Shown: positions 8,850-18,517, numbered from the stretch's first letter. The stretch is 64,000 nt of DNA from Pusillimonas minor (GCF_014237865.1 NZ_JACJUU010000004.1:186001-250000); one strand, 5' to 3'. The notes: generated by a model not told the origin, from the sequence alone. Numbers and translations are program-made.

Positions 8850-9461
8850 TTAGTAGTCGCGTTTGGGCAGCGAAACTTCGTAGTAGTGCACCGGCGGGTG
8901 AGCCCCGGGCTTGAAGTGACCGTGTTTTTTGTCTTCAAGGTAGTGTTCAAGCGTTGTGATGACCGTACGGAACGCGAGTTCCGGCCAGGGGATTTCATCT
9001 TCGGTAAAGAAGCGGGCCTCGAGGCTTTCTGGTCCGGGGGCGAGGTCCGGGCTGAGTACCTGCGCAAGATAAAAGAAATGGACCTGTTCGGCGTGGGGTA
9101 CATCGATAACGGTGTACAGCGGCCCCAGCTCGATCTGGGCGCCGGCCTCTTCCTGGGTTTCACGCATGGCGCCCTGGGCCGTGGTTTCGCCCAGCTCCAT
9201 GAAGCCGGCGGGCAAGGTCCATTTGTCGTAGCGCGGCTCTATGCCGCGCCGGCACAGCAGTATTTTGTCTTCCCATACAGGCAACACGCCCACAACATTG
9301 CGCGGGTTTTGGTAATGAACCGCGCCGCAGCTTTCGCATACGGCCCGCAAACGGTTGTCGTCGGGCGGGGTCAGGTAGGTGATGTGTGCCGCACATTGGC
9401 TACAAAATTTTTGCGCGCGCGGTGCGGGGAAGTAAAAGGATGATGCGGGTTGGGTGGCCAT
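8850..9461 (-). CDS. NUDIX hydrolase with N-terminal zinc ribbon
   Basis: A 203-residue protein. A zinc ribbon (CSQC near 18-21 and CESC near 42-45) precedes a NUDIX domain with an exact Nudix box, from GFMELGETTAQGAM to RETQEEAG, supplying the metal-binding glutamates. This layout resembles NudC-type and ADP-ribose pyrophosphatase relatives that hydrolyse nucleoside diphosphate derivatives. True NudC is longer, so the substrate is open. It sits 20 bases upstream of aat in the same direction and could be the first gene of that operon. Confidence 0.85.
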   Translation of the reverse strand: MATQPASSFYFPAPRAQKFCSQCAAHITYLTPPDDNRLRAVCESCGAVHYQNPRNVVGVLPVWEDKILLCRRGIEPRYDKWTLPAGFMELGETTAQGAMRETQEEAGAQIELGPLYTVIDVPHAEQVHFFYLAQVLSPDLAPGPESLEARFFTEDEIPWPELAFRTVITTLEHYLEDKKHGHFKPGAHPPVHYYEVSLPKRDY

Positions 9462-9526
9462 AAGAAATTATTCTTTTCTGTGTTGCGAAGCGTGGTGCAT
9501 TGCGCCTAAGCATAGCGTAATGCAGG

Positions 9527-10129
9527 TCAGCGCACAAAACCCAGAAGTGTTTCGATATGGCTTGCTGCACAAAAGTGCAGCGTGGCAGGGTGTGTTTGTG
9601 CCGGTGCCAGTGCAGGGGCAACGACAATCGCGTTAGTGCCGACAGCGTCCAGCGCGTCTGCCAGCGGCTGCCCGTCGGGCGTATGCAGCGTGTCGAGCAA
9701 TGCCGGTAAATCGCGACCCGCAATTAACCCGGGACCCAGATTTGTTTGTGCATACAGGTGGCCTTCGTCGTCGAGCCACCAGGCGTTGACGCTGTCGATA
9801 ACAGCCCCGGTGTGCGCTTGCAGACCGGTAGTGTTGTCGTTGATGCGCAGTATTAACGGTGCGGCGTCGAGTCTGACATAGACTTTTTGCGGCCCGTTCT
9901 GAAAATACCAGCGCCCGGCGTCGTCGGCCATGTAATTACGGCTTATAAAGCCCGTAATTTGCGGGTTGCTGATGGATTCGCCTTCGGGGTATTGGCCGCT
10001 GTCGTTAAGGGCCAGCGCGTTACCCGTGGGGTGCAGACGCCATTGGCCGTTGCGGGTTAAAGACAGCCAGCCGAAAACATCGGGGACGTTTGGCCAGCGA
10101 GCCATTGCGGCACGAACGAGGTCATCCAT
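9527..10129 (-). CDS. Conserved protein of unknown function (DUF29xx-type)
   Basis: A 200-residue soluble protein with no signal peptide or membrane segment. It contains GWLSLTRNGQWRLHP, YFQNGPQKVYVRLD and NAWWLDDEGHLY, and I recall similar proteins of about 190 residues across Burkholderiales with a DUF label, without known function. The frame stays open upstream through the tRNA-Cys gene, but the ATG at 10129 (MDDLVRAAM) is the sensible start because the longer version would translate the tRNA. It lies just downstream of tRNA-Cys on the same strand and upstream of the NUDIX gene. Confidence 0.7.
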   Translation of the reverse strand: MDDLVRAAMARWPNVPDVFGWLSLTRNGQWRLHPTGNALALNDSGQYPEGESISNPQITGFISRNYMADDAGRWYFQNGPQKVYVRLDAAPLILRINDNTTGLQAHTGAVIDSVNAWWLDDEGHLYAQTNLGPGLIAGRDLPALLDTLHTPDGQPLADALDAVGTNAIVVAPALAPAQTHPATLHFCAASHIETLLGFVR

Positions 10130-10155
10130 GGGCAGGCCGATAGGGGAAGGGGGGA

Positions 10156-10229
10156 TGGAGGCGCAACTCGGAATCGAACCGGGGTACACGGATTTGCAAT
10201 CCGCTGCATAACCACTCTGCCATTGCGCC
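10156..10229 (-). tRNA. tRNA-Cys (GCA)
   Basis: The minus strand folds as a 74-base cloverleaf: acceptor arm GGCGCAA / TTGCGCC, discriminator T, encoded CCA end, TTCGATTCC in the T-loop and anticodon GCA in the loop of GGATTGCAAATCC. It lies 58 bases after tRNA-Gly, separated by a terminator-like hairpin and a short palindrome. Confidence 0.96.
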
Positions 10230-10231
10230 AA

Positions 10232-10251
10232 TACGTACTAAATTGTACGTA
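10232..10251. repeat. Palindrome directly before tRNA-Cys
   Basis: TACGTAC-TAAATT-GTACGTA is a perfect 7-base inverted repeat ending 2 bases from the tRNA-Cys 5' end. It could be a processing hairpin in a Gly-Cys precursor or a protein site; no function is established. Confidence 0.5.
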
Positions 10252-10280
10252 AAAAAGGGAAGCTTTGTGGGCTTCCCTTT
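10251..10280 (-). terminator. Terminator-like hairpin between tRNA-Gly and tRNA-Cys
   Basis: On the minus strand AAAGGGAAGC and GCTTCCCTTT arms are followed by a run of T. It looks like a standard intrinsic terminator for tRNA-Gly, which would mean tRNA-Cys is partly read-through dependent or has its own start. Confidence 0.65.
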
Positions 10281-10287
10281 TGGTATT

Positions 10288-10363
10288 TGGAGCGGGAAAC
10301 GAGTCTCGAACTCGCGACCTCAACCTTGGCAAGGTTGCGCTCTACCAACTGAGCTATTCCCGC
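10288..10363 (-). tRNA. tRNA-Gly (GCC)
   Basis: The minus strand gives a 76-base cloverleaf with acceptor GCGGGAA / TTCCCGC, D-arm GCTCAGTTGGTAGAGC, anticodon GCC in CTTGCCAAG, T-arm GAGTTCGAGACTC and encoded CCA. A good promoter lies about 57 bases upstream. Confidence 0.97.
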
Positions 10364-10738
10364 GTGGTGCGCACTTTTCAGTGTCTTCCTGTTGGCTTGC
10401 TAGCCCCAAGAAGCTTTGCATTATAACCTGTTTTTTTTGTTTTGCAAACTTAAAAACCGTTTTTTTAACTTGTTTTTAAATTTTTACTGCACTACAAAAT
10501 GTCTTGGCTACTGACTGCAACACTTTCTGCGCTTGCCACATTCAGCTTTGTCTTTATGGTTTTACTTTCGTAAAAGCTTCAAAAGCTGTGTTGTTTCTGG
10601 CAAGACCAAAATAATAGCACAAAATTAAATTTGTGCGCAAATGGGTGCGGTTTTTTTAAAGCCAACCGTTGCATTGGTGGCTGTTGGCTCATGGTGTAAT
10701 AGCTGTCTTTCGCCCGTTTGTGTCTACGAGGCCTGCAC
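10364..10738. other. Intergenic AT-rich region between tRNA-Gly and murB
   Basis: No gene is seen. The stretch is unusually AT-rich with long T and A runs. It holds the divergent promoters for the tRNAs and murB, and a 7-base-arm inverted repeat (GCACAAA-ATTAAA-TTTGTGC, 10617-10636) about 100 bases before murB. Confidence 0.6.
10420..10447 (-). promoter_or_regulatory. Promoter of tRNA-Gly
   Basis: Minus-strand -10 TATAAT (10420-10425) and -35 TTGCAA (10442-10447) separated by 16 bases rich in A, an UP-like composition. Predicted start is about 50 bases before the tRNA. Confidence 0.6.
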
Positions 10739-11758
10739 ATGTCTTTGTCTGTCGAACCCAAAGATCTTTCGTCCATGAATACCCTGGGGCTGGCGTCGCA
10801 TGCCGACGCTTGCGTTGTATTTACCGATGACGCCCAGTTGCCCGACCTCACCCGTTTGGCGCGAACGTACGAACGCACGTTGGTGCTGGGGGGCGGAAGC
10901 AATGTGGTTCTTGCAGCGCAGGTGTCGGGGCTGGTTGTTTGTACGCGTACTCAAGGCGTTGCCTTGGTCGGCGAAACGCCGGATGCCTGGTTGGTCGAGG
11001 CCCAGGCGGGCGAAACCTGGCACAAGTTTGTTGATACGTGCCTTGCCAATGGATGGGCGGGCCTGGAAAACCTGGCGCTTATACCGGGTACCGTGGGGGC
11101 CGCGCCGGTACAAAATATCGGCGCCTATGGCGTCGAACTCGATACCCGTATCGATCAGGTCCACGCCTGGGACATTCAGCAGGGTGAAAGCCGGGTGTTT
11201 TCGCGCGATGAATGCGCGTTTTTGTACCGCGATAGTTTCTTCAAACGGCAGCCGCCTGGTCGGTGGCTGATTACACGCGTCAGGTTCCGGCTGGCAAAGC
11301 AATGGGTGCCGCAATTGGCATACCCCGATTTGTCGGCGTGCCGCGAATCGGCCGCTGCCGGCCGCATTACGCCACGACAGGTGTTTGATGCGGTCTGCGC
11401 CATCAGGCAAAGCAAATTGCCCGACCCGGCCGTGCTGGGTAATGCGGGCAGCTTCTTTAAAAATCCGGTGGTCGATGCATCGGCATGGCAACGCCTTAAA
11501 GCTGGCCTTCCCGATCTGGTCGGCTACCCGCAGCCCGACGGTACGTTTAAACTGGCAGCCGGCTGGCTGATAGATCGTGCCGGCTGGAAAGGGCGCCGCC
11601 GGGGCGCGGTGGGTGTGCACGACCGGCAAGCGCTTGTATTGGTGAATTTTGGCAGGGCAACGTCAACAGAGCTGCTGGCGCTGGCGCAAGATATTTGCGC
11701 CGATGTCTATGCCCGCTTTGGGGTTCGGCTAGAGCAAGAGCCCGTGCTGGTGGCTTAA
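10739..11758 (+). CDS. murB: UDP-N-acetylmuramate dehydrogenase (UDP-N-acetylenolpyruvoylglucosamine reductase)
   Basis: A 339-residue FAD enzyme that reduces UDP-GlcNAc-enolpyruvate to UDP-MurNAc in peptidoglycan precursor synthesis. It is a type I Mur[10 protein letters not shown] at the start, [11 protein letters not shown] near 50, [26 protein letters not shown] split around 110-130, YRDSFFK near 165, and [12 protein letters not shown] with the catalytic serine near 235. The ATG at 10739 (MSLSVEP) is preferred over one 7 codons upstream because it matches the family length. Transcribed alone on the plus strand, opposite to dapB downstream. Confidence 0.95.
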   Translation: MSLSVEPKDLSSMNTLGLASHADACVVFTDDAQLPDLTRLARTYERTLVLGGGSNVVLAAQVSGLVVCTRTQGVALVGETPDAWLVEAQAGETWHKFVDTCLANGWAGLENLALIPGTVGAAPVQNIGAYGVELDTRIDQVHAWDIQQGESRVFSRDECAFLYRDSFFKRQPPGRWLITRVRFRLAKQWVPQLAYPDLSACRESAAAGRITPRQVFDAVCAIRQSKLPDPAVLGNAGSFFKNPVVDASAWQRLKAGLPDLVGYPQPDGTFKLAAGWLIDRAGWKGRRRGAVGVHDRQALVLVNFGRATSTELLALAQDICADVYARFGVRLEQEPVLVA

Positions 11759-11777
11759 CTTGCAGCGGGCAAGAGGC

Positions 11778-11810
11778 CCGGCCTGCTGCAAGGCCGGTTC
11801 TCTGTTCTTA
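11778..11810 (+). terminator. Possible terminator between murB and dapB
   Basis: CCGGCCT-GCTGCA-AGGCCGG hairpin followed by a T-rich but interrupted tail (TTCTCTGTTCTT). Sits between convergent genes. Confidence 0.45.
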
Positions 11811-11831
11811 TAACCACAAGGCTTGTTCTTG

Positions 11832-12623
11832 TTAACTGGACAGCACGTCTTGCATGTCGAACAGGCCGAATTCTTTACGCGCCAGGTAACGCGCGGCACG
11901 CAGGCTGCCTTGGGCGTAGGTGGTCCGGCTGCTAGAGCGGTGCGAGATCTCGATGCGTTCGCCGGCACCGCAGAAAAACACCGTGTGGTCGCCCACAATA
12001 TCGCCGCCGCGCATGACCGAAAAACCAATGCGGCCGTCTTCACGCGCGCCGGTATGGCCGTGGCGGGCCCAATCGGCGATGTCGTCGAGCTTTTCGCCCC
12101 ACGCCCGCGCAACGGTTTCGCCCATGGCCAATGCGGTGCCCGAGGGGGCGTCGACCTTGTTGCGATGGTGAGCCTCGAAGACTTCGACGTCGTAGCCGCT
12201 ATTAAGCAGGCGTGCCGCCATGTCGAGCAACTTGAGGGTGGCGTTGACCCCTACGCTCATGTTGGGGGCGAACACAATGGCTGTTTTTTGGCTGGCGGCC
12301 TGAATGGCCTGCTTGCCCGCGATATCGAAGCCTGTTGTGCCTATAACGCACTTGACCTTATGTTTGACGCAGGCCTCGAGGTGAGTGAGCGTGCCTTCAG
12401 GGCGTGTGAAGTCGATGAGGCAGTCGGCGTGACTTAATGCGTCGAGGTCGTCGGTAATGTGTACGCCCGTCGTGTGGCCCAAAAAGCCCCCGGCGTCTTG
12501 GCCTATGCAGGCCGAACCGGTGCGATCAAGCGCAACGGTGAGCGTCAGGTCGGGCGAATTGATGACAGCTTCGATCAGCATGCGGCCCATGCGGCCGTCG
12601 GATCCTGCAATGGCGATGCGCAT
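11832..12623 (-). CDS. dapB: 4-hydroxy-tetrahydrodipicolinate reductase
   Basis: A 263-residue NAD(P)H-dependent enzyme of the diaminopimelate/lysine pathway. The N-terminal Rossmann site [14 protein letters not shown] is followed by [10 protein letters not shown] and GTTGFD, and the catalytic loop [16 protein letters not shown] near 160 carries the conserved His and Lys pair. Length is normal. It begins 10 bases after bamE on the minus strand and may be cotranscribed with it, an arrangement I recall from other Alcaligenaceae. Confidence 0.96.
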   Translation of the reverse strand: MRIAIAGSDGRMGRMLIEAVINSPDLTLTVALDRTGSACIGQDAGGFLGHTTGVHITDDLDALSHADCLIDFTRPEGTLTHLEACVKHKVKCVIGTTGFDIAGKQAIQAASQKTAIVFAPNMSVGVNATLKLLDMAARLLNSGYDVEVFEAHHRNKVDAPSGTALAMGETVARAWGEKLDDIADWARHGHTGAREDGRIGFSVMRGGDIVGDHTVFFCGAGERIEISHRSSSRTTYAQGSLRAARYLARKEFGLFDMQDVLSS

Positions 12624-12633
12624 AGGGGGTCTC

Positions 12634-13173
12634 TTAGCGTAAGGGTTCGGAAACAGGCTGGCTTTGAATCACTGCAGCCGGTGTGCGCTCGGGGTTGATC
12701 TCGACTTCGGTGTTGGGGCCGGCGCGGCGTTCGATGGCTGCTTTGCGGGCGTCGGCGTCTTCGGGTGCGCTTTCGGCCGAACCGGCACCCGAATCACTCT
12801 TTTCGAAGGGCTGGCGGTCGGGCATTTGGTCTCCGGCCCACCGGACCAGTACGTCGCCGTCGAACCAAACGGTGAACTTGCGCTCTTCTTCTTCGCCGTA
12901 ACCGGGCTTGTTGTAGTAGGGGTAGTCCCAGCGGTCGTTGCGGAAAATGTCTTGCAGGGTGGGGGTGCCCAGAATGAATCGCACTTGCTCTCGGGTCATG
13001 CCGGGCTCGAGGCGCGCGACTTGCTCGGCAGTAACCCAGTTGCCCTGCTGAACGTCGGCCCGGTAAGGGAAGCCCCACTTGGTGCCACCACACGCGGTGA
13101 GTGTCAGGGCCAGCGCACCAACGGCCAGGCCAGTGCGCAACGTTGAAAATAATGGTTTAGCAGTCGTAAGCAC
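12634..13173 (-). CDS. bamE: Outer membrane assembly lipoprotein BamE
   Basis: A 179-residue lipoprotein. A signal peptide ends in the lipobox LTAC, giving lipidation at Cys28. The SmpA/OmlA domain follows with [33 protein letters not shown] and RWDYPYY. BamE is the small component of the BAM complex that inserts beta-barrel proteins in the outer membrane. The acidic and Ala-rich C-terminal 60 residues extend beyond the ~110-residue E. coli protein, as in other beta-proteobacteria. It uses a GTG start, since no ATG precedes the signal peptide. Divergent from fur across a 77-base spacer, a common placement. Confidence 0.93.
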   Translation of the reverse strand: MLTTAKPLFSTLRTGLAVGALALTLTACGGTKWGFPYRADVQQGNWVTAEQVARLEPGMTREQVRFILGTPTLQDIFRNDRWDYPYYNKPGYGEEEERKFTVWFDGDVLVRWAGDQMPDRQPFEKSDSGAGSAESAPEDADARKAAIERRAGPNTEVEINPERTPAAVIQSQPVSEPLR

Positions 13174-13250
13174 GAAGCGCCCCTGTGATTCAGGTTGAAT
13201 AAAACCGTTATGATAAAGGCATAATGTCCACCTGCCCGAGAGCCTCGAAC

Positions 13251-13670
13251 ATGAATGAACAAAACGAACTGAAAAACATGGGTCTTAAGGCAACGTTTCC
13301 GCGCCTTAAAATTCTGGATGTTTTCCGTAAATCAGACACACGCCACCACAGCGCCGAAGACGTTTACCGCGCCCTTATCGCCGAAGATATCGATATTGGC
13401 CTGGCAACCGTTTACCGCGTGCTGACGCAGTTTGAACAGGCAGGTATTCTAACGCGTAGCCAGTTCGATGGGGGCAAGGCCGTTTTCGAGCTTAACGACG
13501 GCGATCACCACGACCACCTTATTTGTACCAACTGTGGCAAGGTGGTCGAGTTTACCGACCCCGAGATCGAAAAGCGTCAGCACCTGATTGCCGATCAAAA
13601 AAACTTTACGCTCGAAAGCCACACCATGATGCTGTATGGCATTTGCGGGTCGTGCCAGAAGAAAAAATAA
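13251..13670 (+). CDS. fur: Ferric uptake regulator Fur
   Basis: A 139-residue metal-responsive repressor. It opens with [20 protein letters not shown], has the DNA-binding winged helix ([23 protein letters not shown]), then the [16 protein letters not shown] metal/dimer region near 87-100 and a final CGSCQKKK zinc pair. Fur with Fe(II) represses iron acquisition genes. The ATG at 13251 is chosen because family members start here; an upstream in-frame ATG (13224) adds 9 unconserved residues. Convergent with recN, only 3 bases apart. Confidence 0.95.
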   Translation: MNEQNELKNMGLKATFPRLKILDVFRKSDTRHHSAEDVYRALIAEDIDIGLATVYRVLTQFEQAGILTRSQFDGGKAVFELNDGDHHDHLICTNCGKVVEFTDPEIEKRQHLIADQKNFTLESHTMMLYGICGSCQKKK

Positions 13671-13673
13671 GCT

Positions 13674-15317
13674 TCAGGCCCCCAGCATTTCGGCGGCATG
13701 CTGACGCGTTGTGTCGGTAATGCTTAGCCCACCCAACATGCGCGCTATCTCTTCGATGCGCGCTTTTTTGTTTAGTAGCTCGATGCGCGAGGCAGTTTTG
13801 CCTTTGTGCTGAGACTTGCTGACCCTGAAGTGATGGTTGCCGCAAGCCGCCACCTGGGGCAAGTGTGTGACGCACAGTACCTGATGGCGCTCGCCCAGCG
13901 CCCCCAGCAGTTTGCCCACGACTTCGGCCACCCCGCCGCCAATACCACTGTCGACCTCGTCGAAAATAAGCGTAGGGACGCGTGCGGCCTGGCTGGCGAT
14001 GACCGATAGCGCCAGCGATAGCCGGGCCAGTTCGCCGCCCGAGGCCACCTTGGCCAGCGGGCGGGGCTGTGTGCCGGTGTGGGCTGCCACTAAAAACTCG
14101 ATGGTTTCGGTACCGTTGGGGCCGGGCGCGCAAGGGCTGATGGCCACATCGAAGCGCCCGCCGGCCATGGCCAGCGTTTGCATGGCTTGTGTAACGGCCG
14201 GTGCCATGATGCTGGCGGCTTTTTTGCGGGCAGCCGCCAGCCGGGCGGCCGAGGCCGTGTAATGGTCTTGTGCTGCCTGGGCTTTGGCCTCGAGGGCGGC
14301 CAGGTCGATACCCGCTTGTGTTTCGTGAAGGCGCTCGCGCAGGCGGGCAGTCAATGCGGGGATTTCTTCGGGTTCGACGCGGAATTTGCGTGCGGCGTCG
14401 AAGATGGCCGACATGCGTGCTTCGGCTTGTTCGAGCGCGTCGGGGTCGAGGTCGAGCTTGCTGATGTAGCTGTTCAGGTCAGAGATGGCCTCGGCGGTGG
14501 CGATGCGCGCCGACTCGAGGGCGTCGCAAATGACCGAGAGTTGCGCGTCGTGGCGCAGTATGCCCTGCAGTCGGTGCGCTGCCGTGTTCAGGATGTGATG
14601 TGCGCCGGCGGTGTCGTCATCGAGCGCGCTTAAGGCCTGTGTCGCGTTTTCGAGCAACGATTGCGCATGCGCCAGCCGGTTGTGTTCTGCCGACAGGGCG
14701 TCCCATTCGCCTTCGGCCAGATTCAGTTGTTCGAGTTCGTTGACTTGCCACTCCAGCCGGTTTTGTTCTTCTTGCAGGGTGTCGGTGTGTGCACGTGCAT
14801 CGTTGAGCTGTTTGGCCAGTGTTTGCCAGGCTTGCCACGCTTGCGCCACATGCTGGACCAGGTCGGTATGGCGACCTTGGGTGTCGAGCAGTTCGCGCTG
14901 GCTGCCCGGTTTGAGCAGGCTTTGATGGGCGTGCTGGCCATGGATATCGACCAGTTGTTCGCCCAGTTCGCGCAGTTGGCCCAGTGTGGCGGGCACCCCG
15001 TTAATGTAGGCGCGGCTTTTGCCTTGCTGGTCAATCACGCGACGAAGCATCAGGGCATCGTCGGTATCAAGGTCGTGTTCGGCCAGCCAGCCGGCCAGGT
15101 TGTCGGGCACGTTAAATACTGCGCTGATGTCGGCCTTGTCGGCGCCGTCGCGAATAAACGCGGTATCGGCGCGGGCGCCCAGCACCAGCGACAGGGCATC
15201 GATAAGAATTGACTTGCCGGCGCCCGTTTCGCCCGAAAACACCGTGAAACCCGAGTCGAACTGGATTTCGGAGTGCTCGACAATGACGAAATCGGTAAGG
15301 CTCAGGGATTGCAACAT
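13674..15317 (-). CDS. recN: DNA repair protein RecN
   Basis: A 547-residue SMC-like ATPase of double-strand break repair. Walker A GETGAGKS lies near 30-37, long coiled-coil segments occupy about 150-350, and the C-terminal half carries the signature SGGELARLSLAL and Walker B TLIFDEVDSGIGGG near 440. RecN acts on chromosomal DNA together with RecA. Length is normal. It follows nadK by 3 bases on the same strand, the conserved nadK-recN pair, so both are likely one transcript. Confidence 0.96.
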   Translation of the reverse strand: MLQSLSLTDFVIVEHSEIQFDSGFTVFSGETGAGKSILIDALSLVLGARADTAFIRDGADKADISAVFNVPDNLAGWLAEHDLDTDDALMLRRVIDQQGKSRAYINGVPATLGQLRELGEQLVDIHGQHAHQSLLKPGSQRELLDTQGRHTDLVQHVAQAWQAWQTLAKQLNDARAHTDTLQEEQNRLEWQVNELEQLNLAEGEWDALSAEHNRLAHAQSLLENATQALSALDDDTAGAHHILNTAAHRLQGILRHDAQLSVICDALESARIATAEAISDLNSYISKLDLDPDALEQAEARMSAIFDAARKFRVEPEEIPALTARLRERLHETQAGIDLAALEAKAQAAQDHYTASAARLAAARKKAASIMAPAVTQAMQTLAMAGGRFDVAISPCAPGPNGTETIEFLVAAHTGTQPRPLAKVASGGELARLSLALSVIASQAARVPTLIFDEVDSGIGGGVAEVVGKLLGALGERHQVLCVTHLPQVAACGNHHFRVSKSQHKGKTASRIELLNKKARIEEIARMLGGLSITDTTRQHAAEMLGA

Positions 15318-15320
15318 GGT

Positions 15321-16220
15321 TTATTCGGTCTCGTCTGACAAGGTGGGCATCTGGTTCCAGAGCAATTTACGCCGCAACGTCGAGAAAAAGCTGTAGCCGG
15401 AGGGGTGCACGAAGCGGATGGTGTCTTGTGCACGCCGCACTTCGATGCGGTCGCCGGCCTGGCATTCGGACCACGTCTGCATATCGAAGTGAACGCTGGC
15501 GCCCGACTCGACCCGGCTGAGCGAGGTAATGGTAATGCTGAGCACGCCGCTGTCGGGGATGACGATGGGCCGGTTTGACAAGGTTTGCGGTGCGACCGGT
15601 ACCAGCAGCATGGTGCGCAGTTGCGGGTGCAGTATGGGGCCGTTGGCCGACAGCGCATAAGCGGTCGAGCCCGTAGGGGTAGAGATGATCAGACCGTCTG
15701 CGCGCTGGTTGTACATCAGGTTGCCGTCCAGCTCGACCCCCAGTTCGATCATGCCGCCGCGGCCTGCACGGTTGATGACCACATCGTTCAGGGCCACCCC
15801 GGAAAACATCACCTGGTCGCCGCGCATGACCCGACCTTCAAGTAAGATGCGCTCTTCGATGTTGAAGTTGCCTTCGATGACGCGTGTTAAAGCGGCAGCC
15901 GCCGACTGCAACGGGATATCGGTAATAAACCCAAGCCGGCCGTGGTTGATGCCAATAAGGGGCACGTGGGCCCGCGCCAGCATGCGGGCTGCGCCCAGCA
16001 TGGTGCCGTCGCCGCCCATAATAACGGCCAGGTCGGCCTGGCCGCCGATTTCGGCGTACGACGCGACGGTGTATTCGGTAACCCCGGTATTGATGGCGGT
16101 ATCGGTTTCGACAAGAACGCGGCACCCTGCTTTTTCGAGGGTCGCGGCCAGTTCGCGCAGCGGTGCGTCAAGCCCGCTGTCCTGGTAGCGCCCGACCAAC
16201 GCTACAGTATTGAAATGCAT
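15321..16220 (-). CDS. nadK: NAD kinase
   Basis: A 299-residue enzyme that phosphorylates NAD to NADP. The catalytic motif GGDGTML is near residue 70, with INHGRLGFITD, the NDVVINR region and TPTGSTAYALSANGPI near 190 marking the nucleotide site. The ATG at 16220 (MHFNTVALVG) gives the normal length; a longer frame to 16307 runs back through the AT-rich divergent promoter region and is unlikely. Divergent from hrcA. Confidence 0.95.
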   Translation of the reverse strand: MHFNTVALVGRYQDSGLDAPLRELAATLEKAGCRVLVETDTAINTGVTEYTVASYAEIGGQADLAVIMGGDGTMLGAARMLARAHVPLIGINHGRLGFITDIPLQSAAAALTRVIEGNFNIEERILLEGRVMRGDQVMFSGVALNDVVINRAGRGGMIELGVELDGNLMYNQRADGLIISTPTGSTAYALSANGPILHPQLRTMLLVPVAPQTLSNRPIVIPDSGVLSITITSLSRVESGASVHFDMQTWSECQAGDRIEVRRAQDTIRFVHPSGYSFFSTLRRKLLWNQMPTLSDETE

Positions 16221-16337
16221 TGTGCCGATACCTTGTTTATGATGTTTGGGTTCAGATAAATTTATTATATGTTCCACAAGCGTTTGTTGTTGTACCCGGA
16301 ACGACAACTTTGTCTTCCGGAGGCGTAAGGTTTAAAC

Positions 16338-17354
16338 ATGGACATGGACGACAGAGCCAAAGCCCTGCTCAAGGCACTCATCGAGCGCTATATTGCCGAT
16401 GGGCAACCCGTGGGGTCGCGCACGCTTTCAAAAATGTTCGAGCTGTCGCCGGCCACCATTCGTAATGTCATGGCCGACCTCGAAGAGCTGGGGCTTATTC
16501 ATAGCCCGCATACCTCGGCCGGCCGTGTGCCTACGCCACGGGGGTATCGCCTGTTCGTCGATCGCCTGCTGGCTACACAGCGCTTCGAAGTGCTGCAACC
16601 CAGTCAAATACGCGAAATGCTGCCGGCATCCGAGCCAACCCGGGCCGTGAATGCCGCCGCTAATTTGTTGTCGAACCTGACCCGTTTTGCCGGCGTGGTG
16701 CTGGCACCTAAACGTTCGCAAGTGTTTCGGCAAATCGAGTTCATCCGTCTTTCCGACAAGCGCGTTCTGCTCATTATCGTGACGCCCGATGGCGATGTGC
16801 AAAACCGCATTTTGTTTGTTCAGCGCGATTACCTCGACCAAGAGCTCACAGAGGCCAGCAATTTTTTCAATGCGCACTTTGCCGGCAGGTCGTTTGACGA
16901 AGTTCGTGAAGCCATCACCAACGAGCTGTCATCGCTTAAAGAAGACATTTCACGTCTGATGCAGCAGGCCGTCGAGGCGGGCACGGCGTCTGACGGCAGT
17001 GACGACGGCGTCGTCATTTCCGGCGAAAGCAAATTGCTCGACATTTCCGATATCGCCTCCGACATGGATCGTCTGCGTCGCATGTTTGCGCTTTTCGAGA
17101 AAAAAACCGATCTGCTACAGCTGCTCGATGTCTCCAGCCGGGCACACGGTGTGCAAATTTACATTGGCGGCGATTCACAGCTTGTCCCGCTTGAAGACGT
17201 CTCGGTCATTACAGCGCCCTATGGTATCGACGGTAAAATTGTCGGCACCCTCGGCGTGATCGGGCCTACCCGTATGGCTTACGATCGCGTCATTCCTATT
17301 GTCGACATCACGGCGCGCCTGCTTTCAAACGCGCTAAGTCACAACACGTCCTGA
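16338..17354 (+). CDS. hrcA: Heat-inducible transcription repressor HrcA
   Basis: A 338-residue repressor that binds the CIRCE inverted repeat and is kept active by GroEL. The N-terminal winged helix ([21 protein letters not shown], then [19 protein letters not shown]) is followed by the HrcA dimerisation and insert domains, ending in [18 protein letters not shown]. It is preceded by a good ribosome binding site (CCGGAGG). No CIRCE element is visible in this window, so its targets (probably groESL) lie elsewhere. Clustered with hemH, grpE, dnaK and dnaJ as in related genera. Confidence 0.95.
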   Translation: MDMDDRAKALLKALIERYIADGQPVGSRTLSKMFELSPATIRNVMADLEELGLIHSPHTSAGRVPTPRGYRLFVDRLLATQRFEVLQPSQIREMLPASEPTRAVNAAANLLSNLTRFAGVVLAPKRSQVFRQIEFIRLSDKRVLLIIVTPDGDVQNRILFVQRDYLDQELTEASNFFNAHFAGRSFDEVREAITNELSSLKEDISRLMQQAVEAGTASDGSDDGVVISGESKLLDISDIASDMDRLRRMFALFEKKTDLLQLLDVSSRAHGVQIYIGGDSQLVPLEDVSVITAPYGIDGKIVGTLGVIGPTRMAYDRVIPIVDITARLLSNALSHNTS

Positions 17355-17377
17355 CCCCGATTCTTTCAAGGCCTTTC

Positions 17378-18439
17378 ATGTCCAGTTTTTTGCCGTCACG
17401 TTACTTGCCCGAAACGCCTGACCCTCATGGCCTTGACCCCAACCCGCCGGCGCGTGCCGACGGCCCCGTCGGTGTATTGCTGGTCAATCTGGGCACGCCC
17501 GACGCGCCCACTGCGCCCGCCATTCGCCGGTATTTATCCGAATTCTTGTCCGACCCGCGCGTTATCGAGATCCCGCAATGGGCGTGGCAATTTATATTGC
17601 AGGGCATTATTTTGCGCATCCGGCCTCGCAAGCTGGTGCCGCGCTATGAAGGTATCTGGCTTGAAAACGGTTCGCCGTTAACGGTTTATAGCCAGGTGCA
17701 GGCCGACCGCGTGCAAAGCCTGTTGGGCGAGCAGGGTCACAATGTGCATGTGGTGCTGGCCATGCGCTACGGCAACCCTTCGGTGGCCCAGGGTGTCGAG
17801 GCCCTGCGTGCCAAGGGGTGCGAACGCATACTTACCGTGCCCATGTACCCGCAGTATGCCGCCAGTACCACCGCCACAGCCGTCGATGCCGTTTGCGCCT
17901 ATGCCGCACGTTTGCGTAACCAGCCCGAAATGCGCTTTGTAAAGCGCTACCCCACCTTGCCTGCCTATATTCAGGCCATGACCGACAAGGTTCGTGCCGT
18001 GTGGCAGTCGCAGGGCAAACCCGAGCGTCTGTTGCTGAGTTTTCATGGTTTGCCTCAGCGCACCATTAACCAGGGCGATCCTTACCACCGCGACTGCATG
18101 GAAACCGCCGCCGCATTAAGGCAAAGCCTGGGCGAAGACGGCCACTTGGTGCATGTGTCGTTCCAAAGCCGCTTTGGCGCCGAAAAATGGTTGCAGCCTT
18201 ACACCGAGCCCACGCTGAAAGCCTGGGCCGAACAGGGGGTACGTCGCGTCGACGTCATGTGCCCGGGGTTTCTGGCCGATTGCCTCGAAACACTCGAGGA
18301 AATCCAGGTGGAATGTCGCGAGGCCTTTTTGCATGGCGGGGGCGAACAGTTTCGCTATATCGAATGTCTGAATGACGACGAAACCTGGGCGCAGGGCCTG
18401 ACGGGTCTGGTCAAGCAGCATTTGCAAGGCTGGCTGTAA
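17378..18439 (+). CDS. hemH: Ferrochelatase
   Basis: A 353-residue enzyme inserting Fe(II) into protoporphyrin IX, the last heme step. Recognised by GVLLVNLGTPDAPT near the start, YRGSPLT-like ENGSPLTVYS, the LLSFHGLPQRTINQGDPY motif with the active-site histidine near 220, SFQSRFGAEKWLQPYT, and CPGFLADCLETLEEI with the catalytic glutamate near 310. It starts 23 bases after hrcA, so it is likely cotranscribed with it. Its place between the heat-shock regulator and grpE is a lineage-specific arrangement, not a functional link. Confidence 0.95.
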   Translation: MSSFLPSRYLPETPDPHGLDPNPPARADGPVGVLLVNLGTPDAPTAPAIRRYLSEFLSDPRVIEIPQWAWQFILQGIILRIRPRKLVPRYEGIWLENGSPLTVYSQVQADRVQSLLGEQGHNVHVVLAMRYGNPSVAQGVEALRAKGCERILTVPMYPQYAASTTATAVDAVCAYAARLRNQPEMRFVKRYPTLPAYIQAMTDKVRAVWQSQGKPERLLLSFHGLPQRTINQGDPYHRDCMETAAALRQSLGEDGHLVHVSFQSRFGAEKWLQPYTEPTLKAWAEQGVRRVDVMCPGFLADCLETLEEIQVECREAFLHGGGEQFRYIECLNDDETWAQGLTGLVKQHLQGWL

Positions 18440-18517
18440 AAGGGCGGTATTCGGCCTTGTGGCGCGCCCGACCAAGGGGCCGACAGTCGGGGCACTTCAC
18501 TCATTGTTGTTCATGGT

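Noticed and set aside
10130-10231. N-terminal extension of the 9527-10129 gene in the same frame
   Set aside because: It would translate the tRNA-Cys gene; the internal ATG at 10129 gives a sensible protein.
16221-16337. Heat-shock promoter or CIRCE element before hrcA
   Set aside because: No match to either consensus could be found in the divergent spacer.
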